Shown here: piece by piece, positions 7,266 through 13,647 of the stretch
Position numbering within the stretch: position 1 is the stretch's first letter
Layout of the letters: each line of letters begins with the position of its first letter
Source of the DNA: CALIKS01 sp964440295
Lineage (GTDB): Archaea > Thermoproteota > Nitrososphaeria_A > Caldarchaeales > Calditenuaceae
DNA length: 15,158 nucleotides
NCBI GenBank assembly: GCA_964440295.1
Contig: CAYTRT010000028.1
Coordinates: forward strand, 1-15,158
Direction of reading: 5' to 3'
The notes under the pieces: model-generated
The model's database searches: none
The model's input: only the letters and a program-made list of their open reading frames with translations
What the model was told of the DNA's origin: nothing
Translations under genes and position numbers: made by a program

Positions 7266-8289
7266 GATATCCACCCGATACCTTAACGAGCTCCTCTAGT
7301 CGCTTCATGGCTCTACCGCTCTCTAGCGCTTCTTTTGCGAGTTCTACTGCTTCATCAAACTTGTCGGCGAGTCCGGCTACTAGTAGTCCAGCAGCTGCAT
7401 TTACTATTGCAACCAATTTTCTCGGGTCGTCGTCTGAGTAGCAATTACTCAATACTTTTACAGCAGTCTCGACGCTTTTCTCGACACTCTCGGATGCGAT
7501 TAAATCGGGTTTTACTGGTTTTATCCCGATTCTTGAGGGATGCAGCTCCAAGAGTGATATCTCTCCGTCCTTTATCCATGCAATTTTTGTCTCTCCCGAA
7601 ACCGAAATCTCATCCATGCCCTCCTGTCCATGCACAACCATCGCCTGCCTGCAGCCTAGCCTCGGCAGGGCCCTAGCAACCTTAATTATCAGTTCTTCAT
7701 CAGATACTCCGACTACCTGTGAGACGACGCCAGCTGGATTAGTTATCGGCCCCAGCACATTAAAGATAGTGCGTATCCCGATCTCTCTTCTCGGCTCCAT
7801 AACTCTCTTCATTGCTGGATGGTAATTGGGAGCAAACATGAAGCCGATGTTCGCAGAGCTTATGCATTCCTTAACCCTCTCAGGACCTGCATTAATGTTG
7901 ACTCCAAGCGCCTCGAGCAGGTCGGCGCTGCCGCATCTTCCCGTAATTGCCCTATTGCCATGCTTAGCGACCTTTCCACCTGCACCTGCGACGATCAAAG
8001 CGGCTACAGTGCTTATGTTATAGGTCTTAAACCTGTCCCCACCGGTGCCAACAATATCAATCATGCCTTGAGTAGAACTAACCTCTACCTTTACACACAT
8101 GCTCCTCATAACGCGTGTCATGCCGATCATCTCTTCCACGGTCTCGCCCTTCATTCTGAGCGCAGTCAAGAATGCAGCGATCTGTGCATTTGTCGCCTCG
8201 CCCATCATTATTCTTCTGAGCGCGTCGGCGGCCTCTTCCTCGTTTAGGTCTATACCGTCAACTAATTTTCGGATAATCTCCTTAACCAT
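7219..8289 (-). CDS. trpD: anthranilate phosphoribosyltransferase
   Basis: About 356 residues from the chosen start, close to the usual TrpD length. It transfers phosphoribosyl from PRPP to anthranilate and is the first gene of the operon. The N-terminal helical domain (MVKEIIRKLVDG) is followed by the PRPP loop IVGTGGDRFKTYNIS near residues 79-93, then KHGNRAITGRCGSADLLEALG, FAPNYHPAMK and NVLGPITNP. VHGQEGMDEIS supplies the C-terminal metal-site motif. An upstream GTG at 8343 would add 18 residues unlike the family. The ATG at 8289 follows GGTGAGAACAAAC, a good SD site, so I prefer it. The transcript then has a leader of about 120 nt. No trpE or trpG accompanies it here. Confidence 0.95.
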   Translation of the reverse strand: MVKEIIRKLVDGIDLNEEEAADALRRIMMGEATNAQIAAFLTALRMKGETVEEMIGMTRVMRSMCVKVEVSSTQGMIDIVGTGGDRFKTYNISTVAALIVAGAGGKVAKHGNRAITGRCGSADLLEALGVNINAGPERVKECISSANIGFMFAPNYHPAMKRVMEPRREIGIRTIFNVLGPITNPAGVVSQVVGVSDEELIIKVARALPRLGCRQAMVVHGQEGMDEISVSGETKIAWIKDGEISLLELHPSRIGIKPVKPDLIASESVEKSVETAVKVLSNCYSDDDPRKLVAIVNAAAGLLVAGLADKFDEAVELAKEALESGRAMKRLEELVKVSGGYHEKYERVVERYAGYA

Positions 8290-8430
8290 GTTTGTTCTCA
8301 CCTGAAAACGTGGCAGGGGCGAAACAATTGTTGATCTCAGCACTTAGAAGTAGTTCTATGACGTGGCTATATGAGTGGCCAAACTAAATCCCCCAATTCC
8401 TCACCACGTATCTTTTTACTATTTTGCCCT
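8290..8430 (-). promoter_or_regulatory. trp operon leader with inverted repeats and a nine-codon frame
   Basis: The stretch between the predicted transcription start (near 8409) and trpD. Minus-strand elements: ACGTGG at 8404-8409, then GCCACGT at 8361-8367 and again at 8308-8314. The first can pair with either of the other two. GGTGAGG at 8399-8405 stands four bases before TTG at 8394-8396, opening a frame MGDLVWPLI then stop (8367-8396) with one Trp codon. This could be an attenuator-like leader or a repressor site; both are inference. Confidence 0.35.
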
Positions 8431-8440
8431 ATATATAAGT
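8431..8440 (-). promoter_or_regulatory. TATA box of the trp operon
   Basis: On the minus strand ACTTATATAT, followed by AGGG. It is a near-consensus archaeal TATA box, about 145 nt upstream of the trpD ATG, and the best promoter candidate for the whole trpDCFBA gene set. Confidence 0.6.
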
Positions 8441-8469
8441 CTTATTTAGGACTCGAATCATAAAAATTT

Positions 8470-8673
8470 CTATTTCTTGCTTGATAGCCACCATTCTAGA
8501 TATTCTTCTTTTTTCTTCTTCTCTCTTTCCAGTTTTTCTTTCTCAGCCCTTATTCTTTCTTGATACTCAAGTAATTGCTGCATATTCATGGACACTCCAC
8601 ATGAGCTACAAGTGTAGAGCTTGGAATTTCGGTCGTAAATCATTACTCCACCGCACTCTGGGCAGTAACGCAA
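8470..8673 (-). CDS. small zinc-ribbon protein with C-terminal coiled coil
   Basis: 67 residues. The N-terminus MRYCPECGGVMIYDRN followed by LYTCSSCG is a four-cysteine zinc ribbon (Cys4, Cys7, Cys22, Cys25) of the sort found at the N-terminus of RNA polymerase subunit M/TFS proteins. Residues 30-60 are rich in Lys and Glu and should form a coiled coil or long helix. It lacks the second TFS zinc ribbon with its catalytic DE pair, so it is not a transcript-cleavage factor. The start is TTG at 8673, with GGTAG upstream and no ATG or GTG ahead of the first cysteines. It lies 38 nt after a DUF131 gene and is probably in that operon. Function unknown; nucleic-acid or protein binding is only a guess. 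Confidence 0.75.
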   Translation of the reverse strand: MRYCPECGGVMIYDRNSKLYTCSSCGVSMNMQQLLEYQERIRAEKEKLEREKKKKEEYLEWWLSSKK

Positions 8674-8711
8674 CTCAGTACTACCAATAATAATGATTGA
8701 ACTGAGCTATT

Positions 8712-9005
8712 TTAGGATGATGATTCCACGTACCAGGACCTATGAAGCAACTTTCTTGTTACTAATAGAAAAATAATGATGCTCAATATGACTAAGACCA
8801 GCATTATTAAGAAGATGGAGATAAACGCTTCTCCAGAACCCGTAATTATTAGAGGTATGGGGCCGATCAAAATTAGGCCGCCGCCCTTCACACTCTGTGT
8901 TGGCAAGCTACCAATAAGAGAGAGAAATATGCCCATGACAACTAGTGTGAATCCAAGAATTATCAGCATCATCGCGAATGCCGCAAAATCTCTGTCCGCG
9001 CTCAA
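8712..9005 (-). CDS. DUF131 family membrane protein (second copy)
   Basis: 97 residues, two or three membrane segments: about residues 8-30, an amphipathic or re-entrant stretch around 40-54, and 60-82. The stretch GGGLILIGPIPLIITG is the DUF131 (TIGR00304) signature, an archaeal family without known function. It is a paralogue of the gene immediately upstream, which carries FLIGPIPVIVKGG. The two overlap by 4 nt (ATGA), so they are co-transcribed and translationally coupled. The order here is short copy first, then this one, then the zinc-ribbon gene. This copy has a longer C-terminal tail after the last helix (RKLLHRSWYVESSS). Confidence 0.82.
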   Translation of the reverse strand: MSADRDFAAFAMMLIILGFTLVVMGIFLSLIGSLPTQSVKGGGLILIGPIPLIITGSGEAFISIFLIMLVLVILSIIIFLLVTRKLLHRSWYVESSS

Positions 9006-9253
9006 TCTATTTCAGCCCCTAGGGCACTAAAGACAAGCAGCATTATTAATATCGTTATTGCTAAGGCGATGAGGGCAATCTTTATGCCTCCCTTAACAAT
9101 GACGGGGATCGGCCCTATCAAAAATACGGCATAGCTCCTGCGTTCTCGTCCCTCCTCTCCGCCCGTCCTAATGAGCATTACAAATCCAAGAATAATTAAG
9201 AGTACTCCGAATAGAATTAGCATGAGCCCGACGTCAGTCAATTGTTGCATCAT
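9002..9253 (-). CDS. DUF131 family membrane protein (first copy)
   Basis: 83 residues. A first helix at about 8-28 (LMLILFGVLLIILGFVMLI), a charged loop RTGGEEGRERRS, the signature FLIGPIPVIVKGG at about 46-58, and a C-terminal helix at 60-78. It is the first gene of a three-gene minus-strand operon. Two ATGs stand in tandem (9253 and 9250). The promoter-proximal position and a TATA-like box 33 nt upstream imply a leader of a few bases. Tandem DUF131 genes may form a hetero-oligomer in the membrane, which is inference. No function is known for the family. Confidence 0.8.
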   Translation of the reverse strand: MMQQLTDVGLMLILFGVLLIILGFVMLIRTGGEEGRERRSYAVFLIGPIPVIVKGGIKIALIALAITILIMLLVFSALGAEID

Positions 9254-9280
9254 TGCGCCAAGATACTCTTATCAAGAATG

Positions 9281-9292
9281 ACTTTAAAAAGA
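9281..9292 (-). promoter_or_regulatory. TATA-like promoter of the DUF131 operon
   Basis: On the minus strand TCTTTTTAAAGT, centred 33 nt upstream of the ATG at 9253. It is divergent from the cupin promoter about 25 nt away. Confidence 0.5.
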
Positions 9293-9307
9293 TAAGCACC
9301 GCATTAC

Positions 9308-9318
9308 ATTTTAAATAG
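9308..9318 (+). promoter_or_regulatory. TATA-like promoter of the cupin gene
   Basis: ATTTTAAATAG is centred about 27 nt upstream of the ATG at 9340, as expected for a leaderless archaeal transcript. Confidence 0.6.
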
Positions 9319-9339
9319 TACTAAAAAGCGATTTACCTC

Positions 9340-9711
9340 ATGGCTGTCGTCAGAGAGAGTGAAAAAGTGTCAAAAGAGCCTGTTGAGAAGTCTAATGGAG
9401 CTTATATCCAGTGGCTCATAAGTAGGAAGGATGGTGCAAAGAACTTTGAGCTCAGAAAATTCACGCTGAGTCCGCAGGGCAGAATACCTCCTCATCTTCA
9501 TGAGGACATAGAGCACGAGCAGTATGTACTAAAGGGCAGATACACAATAATTATCGACGATAAAAAGTATAAAATAAAAGAAGGCGATGTCATATACATT
9601 CCACCCGGAGCCGTCCACGAATACATAAATGATTCAGACGAGGAAGCTGAATTCCTATGCATAATCCCAGCCAGAGAAAAGTATAAAACCACTTGGATAG
9701 ATAAGAAATAG
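9340..9711 (+). CDS. single-domain cupin protein
   Basis: 123 residues forming one small beta-barrel. Cupin motif 1 is GRIPPHLHEDIEHEQYVLKG: metal ligands His52 and His54 plus one of Glu58, His59 or Glu60. Motif 2 is GDVIYIPPGAVHEY with His93 as the last ligand. The metal site looks complete, so it probably binds Fe, Mn, Ni or Zn. Many such cupins are sugar or small-molecule isomerases, dioxygenases or plain binding proteins, and nothing here chooses among them. The gene stands alone, is divergent from the DUF131 operon and convergent with the DUF779-like gene. The first 20 residues are charged and probably disordered. Confidence 0.85.
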   Translation: MAVVRESEKVSKEPVEKSNGAYIQWLISRKDGAKNFELRKFTLSPQGRIPPHLHEDIEHEQYVLKGRYTIIIDDKKYKIKEGDVIYIPPGAVHEYINDSDEEAEFLCIIPAREKYKTTWIDKK

Positions 9712-9753
9712 CACGGCAGTCTAAGGCTGTACATGAGTCTGTAGGTCGGCTGG

Positions 9754-10062
9754 TTAAACAAGTATGAATCGGTACCCAACTGTTGTTTCTAGTGAGAAGC
9801 CATCGTCGACATTTGTAGGCAAAGCGTCTATTACGACCTCCCTGTAGGATATGATTTTATCCAGAGGTGGCCTAAAGTATACATGAATTCCTGAGACATC
9901 GCCAGCATATACATAATCTCCACGCGGCTCAATCGTGGTAACATGAACATTACTGTACCCACAACACCCAGTATCGCTAATTATCATGGATAGCTTCTCG
10001 TATCTTTTCTTAAGACTCTCTACTGCGTTTAAAGCCCGCTGCGAAAGAACGATCATCACCAA
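9754..10062 (-). CDS. DUF779-like protein
   Basis: About 102 residues. The central IISDTGCCGYSNVHV, the middle DVSGIHVYFRPP and the end DDGFSLETTVGYRF follow the layout of DUF779: a Gly-Cys-Cys centre and a FSLE...G.RF C-terminus. Members I know read SGGCCDGSSPMC at the centre. Here the Cys pair is kept, while the following DGSSPMC with its third Cys is lost, so this is a divergent member. DUF779 genes often accompany aldehyde dehydrogenases, but none is near. Start choices are TTG 10062, GTG 10059 and ATG 10056. A TATA-like GAGTTTATTTATC at 10092-10104 on the minus strand suits any of them. Function unknown. Confidence 0.65.
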   Translation of the reverse strand: MVMIVLSQRALNAVESLKKRYEKLSMIISDTGCCGYSNVHVTTIEPRGDYVYAGDVSGIHVYFRPPLDKIISYREVVIDALPTNVDDGFSLETTVGYRFILV

Positions 10063-10111
10063 GTCTTTTCAGAGCCTCAGGGATCTTAACTGATAAATAA
10101 ACTCTTTGGAC

Positions 10112-11341
10112 CTAAACATCCAGTTGATGAGGATCATTGCTTGTTTGTTTTTTGAGTCCGACCGCAAGTATTCCGAAAGAGGCGAGCTCCATCAGTACTG
10201 CATAGAGAGCTAATAGTTGGAGTGAGTATTCGTAGAGCATCCCCATGACGAATCCGCCCGTCATCAACGCTATTCCATATGTAGCGTTTAGTAGACCGTA
10301 CGCGAAGCCGATCGAGGATGAGCCAGACAGCTCAGAGACGGCGGCCCTAAGAACCGTCTCCTGCATACCTATTACTATTCCCCAAACTATTACAGCTACG
10401 ACTATGCTGATGACGGTGCCGAGGAGGGTTAGTGGGATTATCGGTATAATCAGTAATGGAAGGATCATTAGGACTCTTAATCCATGCTTGTCATAGGCTC
10501 TGCCGATGCCCAGAGCTGCAATCGCGTCAACACCCATTGCTAATCCATAAAGAAGTGGTAGTAAATAGTCAGGTACAAAATTCCCAGTCTTGACGTGGTA
10601 TGATAGGAGCTGAAAACTGATTAGCCCCGCAGAGCTGGTGAATACGAATAAAAGGTATGACATGAATTTTTTTGAAATCCTTGGATTTGAGCGAGGCTTT
10701 GAGGCCCTATAGAAGTTCACGCTGGTTGGGGGGAAGTTTCTCCTAGATATGTCTAAAAAAACTAAAGTGATCATTGCTGGGATTGCTAGAATGGCAAATC
10801 CGACCTTATAGTCTCCGCTAAGATAGATAGCTAGCGATACAATGACGGGCCCAGCCACTGCCCCGACTTGGTCGAGTGCCTCATGTATTCCGAACCCCAT
10901 TCCTCTACCTATGCTCGAGGTAGCCTCTGATATCATGGCGTCTCTTCCAGGCGTCCTTATTGATTTTCCAACACGCTCAAGCACCACTAGGACTGCTGCC
11001 TGCTCCCATCTTCCAGCAACTGCTAGTAACGGGATGGCGATGAGGTTTAACGCATATCCGAGATATATCGCTATCCACGGATTTCTCAGTCTATCCGTTA
11101 TTGCTCCAGTCGCTATCCTCAGTGTATATCCGATAAACTCAGCGGCGCCAGTAAGTCCACCAATGATCACAGCGCTAGCACCAAGTAAGCCCAGGTACGG
11201 CCCTATGACGCCTCGGGCACCTTCATATGTTACATCGCCAAAAAGACTAACAACTCCCATGAGCAATACGAACTTCAAAGCTAGTCTCTTTGCATACGTG
11301 CTCAACTTCGTCTTCAATAAACGCAGGCAACTCTTAACCAT
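10112..11341 (-). CDS. major facilitator superfamily transporter
   Basis: About 409 residues with twelve predicted membrane helices in two halves joined near residues 195-225 by a polar loop (DISRRNFPPTSVNFYRASKP). FGDVTYEGARGVIGPYL is in helix 1, TGAITDRLRNPW is the MFS motif A loop after helix 2, and VVLERVGKSIRTPGRDAMI followed by GIHEALDQVGAVAGP lies in helices 4 and 5. The second half has an echo of motif A at GIGRAYDKHGLR. The substrate cannot be read from the sequence; drug or metabolite export would be typical. It lies about 27 nt downstream of the PEBP-family gene and is probably in one transcript with it. I chose ATG 11341 over the TTG at 11347. Confidence 0.87.
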   Translation of the reverse strand: MVKSCLRLLKTKLSTYAKRLALKFVLLMGVVSLFGDVTYEGARGVIGPYLGLLGASAVIIGGLTGAAEFIGYTLRIATGAITDRLRNPWIAIYLGYALNLIAIPLLAVAGRWEQAAVLVVLERVGKSIRTPGRDAMISEATSSIGRGMGFGIHEALDQVGAVAGPVIVSLAIYLSGDYKVGFAILAIPAMITLVFLDISRRNFPPTSVNFYRASKPRSNPRISKKFMSYLLFVFTSSAGLISFQLLSYHVKTGNFVPDYLLPLLYGLAMGVDAIAALGIGRAYDKHGLRVLMILPLLIIPIIPLTLLGTVISIVVAVIVWGIVIGMQETVLRAAVSELSGSSSIGFAYGLLNATYGIALMTGGFVMGMLYEYSLQLLALYAVLMELASFGILAVGLKKQTSNDPHQLDV

Positions 11342-11368
11342 TAACAATCAGAAAAGAAATGTGTAACC

Positions 11369-11935
11369 TTACCTAGAATATGTCCCCGTGAGGCGTGCCT
11401 CCGCAATTACGTGTCCTTTGATTGAGTTTAGTAGTTCTTGCCTAGTCATTCTAGGCTTGAGGTCTAATACTTCGTCCAGAGCATACATCTTAAAGACGTA
11501 TCTATGAGGCTTTCCCGATGGTGGACAGGGGCCGCCATATCCTACCCTACCAAAATCGTTAACTCCCTGCAAAGCGCCGCTCGGCAATTCATCTACCTTT
11601 TCAACTCCTTCCTCCAGCATGTTTATATTTGCTGGAATGTTGTAGAGTAGCCAGTGCGTAAAGATGCCGCCCGGCGCGTCGATGTCCTCCACTATCAATA
11701 CAAAGCTCTTCGTAGTTGGTGGATAATCACTCCAGTGAAGAGGAGGCGAGACATCTAGCCCATCGCAGGTATACTTTGAAGGAATTAATCCACCATCGCT
11801 AAATGCATCACTGCCTAGCTTAAATGATAATACAGTTGTCTTCTCAGGGTAAGTGATCATGGGAGCGAGATAAAGTGCTAAAATAGCTAATCCCACTATT
11901 ATCACCACGACTATAATTGTTATGAATCTCCGCAT
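11369..11935 (-). CDS. PEBP-family (YbhB/Raf kinase inhibitor-like) protein, membrane anchored
   Basis: 188 residues. Residues 3-26 (FITIIVVVIIVGLAILALYL) form a hydrophobic N-terminal helix without an obvious cleavage or lipobox site, so it is probably an anchor holding the domain outside the cell. The rest is a phosphatidylethanolamine-binding-protein fold: LIPSKYTCDGLDVSPPL, then FVLIVEDIDAPGG, FTHWLLYNIP, and YGGPCPPSGKPHRYVFKMYA. These form the anion-binding pocket with its conserved Asp and His. The C-terminus HVIAEARLTGTYSR is typical. Prokaryotic family members have no settled role; some bind small anionic ligands. Its pairing with an MFS gene suggests a linked role at the membrane, by inference. 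A weak TATA-like CTTTTGTATTTAG lies at 11952-11964 on the minus strand. Confidence 0.88.
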   Translation of the reverse strand: MRRFITIIVVVIIVGLAILALYLAPMITYPEKTTVLSFKLGSDAFSDGGLIPSKYTCDGLDVSPPLHWSDYPPTTKSFVLIVEDIDAPGGIFTHWLLYNIPANINMLEEGVEKVDELPSGALQGVNDFGRVGYGGPCPPSGKPHRYVFKMYALDEVLDLKPRMTRQELLNSIKGHVIAEARLTGTYSR

Positions 11936-12309
11936 TCGCCTACTACGAGAACTAAATACAAAAGGAAAGATATAACAATATAGGTTTTATTAAGGGATCC
12001 ATTTCAAAAAACTCCCGAAATATCTATCGTTTTACGGGCCCGGAGGTATTAACACTTAGTTAAGTACAGGTCCAAATAAAACTTAAATCGTGGAAGTCAA
12101 GCATGCCGATAGGCGAAAGGCCGAGAAAAATTAGTGTACGTGTGTTAATTAACAGGGCTCTCGATCATACTATCAATCTTATATCGAATCATGGCTGTAA
12201 CGAATTTAGTGTACAACTATATTTTCACTAGCCTCGACGGGTACGTTTTCATCGGTCAAAGCTTAATTAAGGCAACAGGTAGACCTTATCTTCTTTTAAA
12301 ATTTCAGTT
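11936..12309. other. AT-rich intergenic region with two faint coding remnants
   Basis: About 370 bases without an intact gene. The plus strand has a 42-codon frame at 12103-12231 whose RKISVRV and following helix-like stretch faintly resemble a ribbon-helix-helix N-terminus. On the minus strand around 12206-12259, ALTDENVPVEASENIVVH then stop recalls the start of a DUF5615 PIN-like toxin (ADENVP). Both are weak. Confidence 0.3.
12103..12231 (+). CDS. possible truncated ribbon-helix-helix peptide
   Basis: A 42-residue frame starting with ATG. The N-terminal MPIGERPRKISVRV has the pattern of an RHH beta strand, and the next part (RALDHTINLISNHG) could be helix 1 and its turn. Helix 2 would be cut short. 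A TATA-like stretch AACTTAAATC lies only about 20 nt upstream. It may be an antitoxin remnant or chance; I cannot decide. Confidence 0.25.
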   Translation: MPIGERPRKISVRVLINRALDHTINLISNHGCNEFSVQLYFH

Positions 12310-12540
12310 TTATACTTTTGTATACTTTAAGGCAACAACCACATCTTCCCTCTTCAGCTGGTGATAATTCTTCAATATGTCCTTAACGTTCCAGCCATTG
12401 GCAAGCAGTTCCAAAATGAATTCGACGGCTATTCTCGCACCTTTTATGATGGGTTTTTCCCATTGAACTTTGGAGTCAAGCGTTATTCTGCTTGCTACGG
12501 GGTATACACAGCCGTTTAACGGACGATACATATCATCCAA
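12310..12540 (-). CDS. DUF433 family protein (antitoxin type)
   Basis: 76 residues from TTG 12540, or 73 from ATG 12531, which is preceded by GGATGA. The motif chain WEKPIIKGARIAVEFILELL, then ANGWNVKDILKNYHQLKRED and VVVALKY, is characteristic of DUF433, a small winged or homeodomain-like helix-turn-helix family. These proteins usually pair, as antitoxin or regulator, with a DUF5615 PIN-like nuclease directly downstream. Here no intact partner follows; only a short DENVP-like remnant is seen at about 12206-12259. The gene therefore appears to be an orphan. A TATA-like GATAATATAAGC lies at 12569-12580 on the minus strand, inside the end of the wrecked recombinase gene. Confidence 0.82.
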   Translation of the reverse strand: MDDMYRPLNGCVYPVASRITLDSKVQWEKPIIKGARIAVEFILELLANGWNVKDILKNYHQLKREDVVVALKYTKV

Positions 12541-12578
12541 TGAGTTCCTTGAACCTTCTGAGGAGCTCGCTTATATTA

Positions 12579-12868
12579 TCGCTTTAATTCTTCAATAACC
12601 AGCCCTTAATAAATAAACTTCCTAGCCAATCTATCAGGGGAGTGATGCAGACAACCTCAAAAAGCCCTTTTTGAAGCATCATCTCTTAACTGATCTAATG
12701 ATGGACGGGCTAAAGTCTCACACTCTAACTATCATCAACATATTCTTTAACAATCAAAAATCCATTCTTCTCATAGAATTTTCTCAATTCTATAATCTGA
12801 GATTCTATCGTCTTCTCTTTCTCCTGCTTCTCAGTTGAAACACTTGCATATATTGCTGCCTTCATCAT
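12579..12868 (-). pseudogene. degenerate serine recombinase (resolvase/invertase) gene
   Basis: The frame opens at ATG 12868 and runs 47 codons to TAG at 12725-12727: KAAIYASVSTEKQEKEKTI and ELRKFYEKNGFLIVKEYVDD are the start of a serine recombinase catalytic domain. The family motif YARVST reads YASVST here, so the catalytic Arg is lost while the nucleophilic Ser is kept. Beyond the stop, homology continues in shifted frames: RPSLDQLRDDASK, then LFEVVCI, then after one missing base SPDRLARKFIY, a TAA where Gln is expected, and GLVIEELKR ending at 12579. The order and spacing match residues 1 to about 97 of a large-type serine recombinase; the rest is absent. Several stops and frameshifts make it a relic, a sign that a mobile element once occupied this island. 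Confidence 0.85.
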
Positions 12869-12905
12869 GGAATTTTAATATCTTCTTTAAACGATAACAC
12901 AAAAT

Positions 12906-13121
12906 CTAAAAGTTGGCAACCTTATCTACTAAAACTTCAGACTTCTCATCATATTCATTAAGGCTAACACTTGGAATATTGCTTTTATTGCTTGATAGAT
13001 ATTCTACTAAATCATCTTCAGATAAAATCAAACTTAAAGCTCTAAAAAGTCTTTTAAAATTAACATCCTTTCCAAGATCTTCAAGGTAAACTTTTATTCT
13101 CTTGTCAGTTCCTTTTTTCAT
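12906..13121 (-). CDS. small protein of unknown function
   Basis: 71 residues, not recognised. The N-terminus is basic (MKKGTDKRIKVYLEDLGKD), with a helix-prone middle (KRLFRALSLILSEDDLVEYL) and a polar, Ser-rich end. No signal peptide or membrane segment is seen. It starts 7 nt after the end of a frame-broken gene on the same strand and ends 37 nt before the recombinase remnant, so it may have been cargo or an accessory gene of the same element. With neighbours on both sides decayed, it may no longer be expressed. No SD is evident; the upstream bases are AAAATTCT. Confidence 0.45.
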   Translation of the reverse strand: MKKGTDKRIKVYLEDLGKDVNFKRLFRALSLILSEDDLVEYLSSNKSNIPSVSLNEYDEKSEVLVDKVANF

Positions 13122-13128
13122 AGAATTT

Positions 13129-13440
13129 TCACTTCAGAAACCGTTTAGCTTCCTTAAAGGTATTGGAATATCTTTCAGCTACTTTCCGCCCTTAAAATTG
13201 CAAATTTACCCTAAAATCAGCCCTCCTTAACCACCTTTTTGAAAGCTCTACAAGACATTTAACAATTTCCCTCTCTCACTCTTCGCTTATTCTTCCTTAT
13301 CCACTAAGGAGTTGAAGTTACAGATAATAGTCTTTTTGGAGAATCTCCTCCCACGTACTGCTTCAGTAAGACAGATATACTCAGACAAGTAATGGATTAT
13401 CTCTTCTTATCCTGTTAAAAACTCTCTTTAGTGACCTCAT
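13129..13440 (-). pseudogene. frame-broken gene of unknown family
   Basis: Reading across frames gives one plausible protein of about 100 residues. ATG 13440 opens MRSLKRVFNRIRRDNPLL. After a shift, SEYICLTEAVRGRRFSKK continues through TIICNFNSLVDKEE, a stop, and AKSE. After another shift, REIVKCLVELSKRWLRRADF runs on, passes one further stop and ends in YSNTFKEAKRFLK at 13129. The compositional character (basic, helical, evenly hydrophobic) holds across the shifts, which chance frames rarely do. I do not recognise the family with certainty; a basic, possibly DNA-binding protein of a mobile element is a guess. The small 71-residue gene begins 7 nt downstream. Confidence 0.5.
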
Positions 13441-13647
13441 TTTATCGTAAAATTATGATTTCTTATTCCAAAATATATCGGACAAATACGATTGTCAAGG
13501 GGAAAAATAAAAGAGGGACTTTCTTTTTTATGTTTTCGATATTTGTAGCAGTCTAAGAAATCACCTTCTCTCAATATGCGGTTTAGTTAAGTTTCTCATA
13601 CATATCAGGGTATTCTCATAAGAACTAAGCTAAAGAAAATTATTCAT
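13441..13647. other. AT-rich spacer with a short coding remnant
   Basis: About 200 bases between the frame-broken gene and the HEPN gene. On the minus strand at about 13536-13616 there is a short open stretch (YENTLICMRNLTKPHIERR, stop, FLRLLQISKT) that reads like protein but belongs to no family I recognise. No RNA gene or repeat is seen. Confidence 0.35.

Noticed and set aside
3973..8305. Many open frames on the plus strand through the trp region, some up to 142 codons
   Set aside because: They are antisense to confidently identified trp genes whose motifs and overlaps are intact; their translations have no recognisable domains and arise from the codon pattern of the real genes.
9498..9779. 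93-codon minus-strand frame opposite the cupin gene
   Set aside because: The cupin frame carries complete metal-binding motifs and a promoter; the opposite frame has neither.
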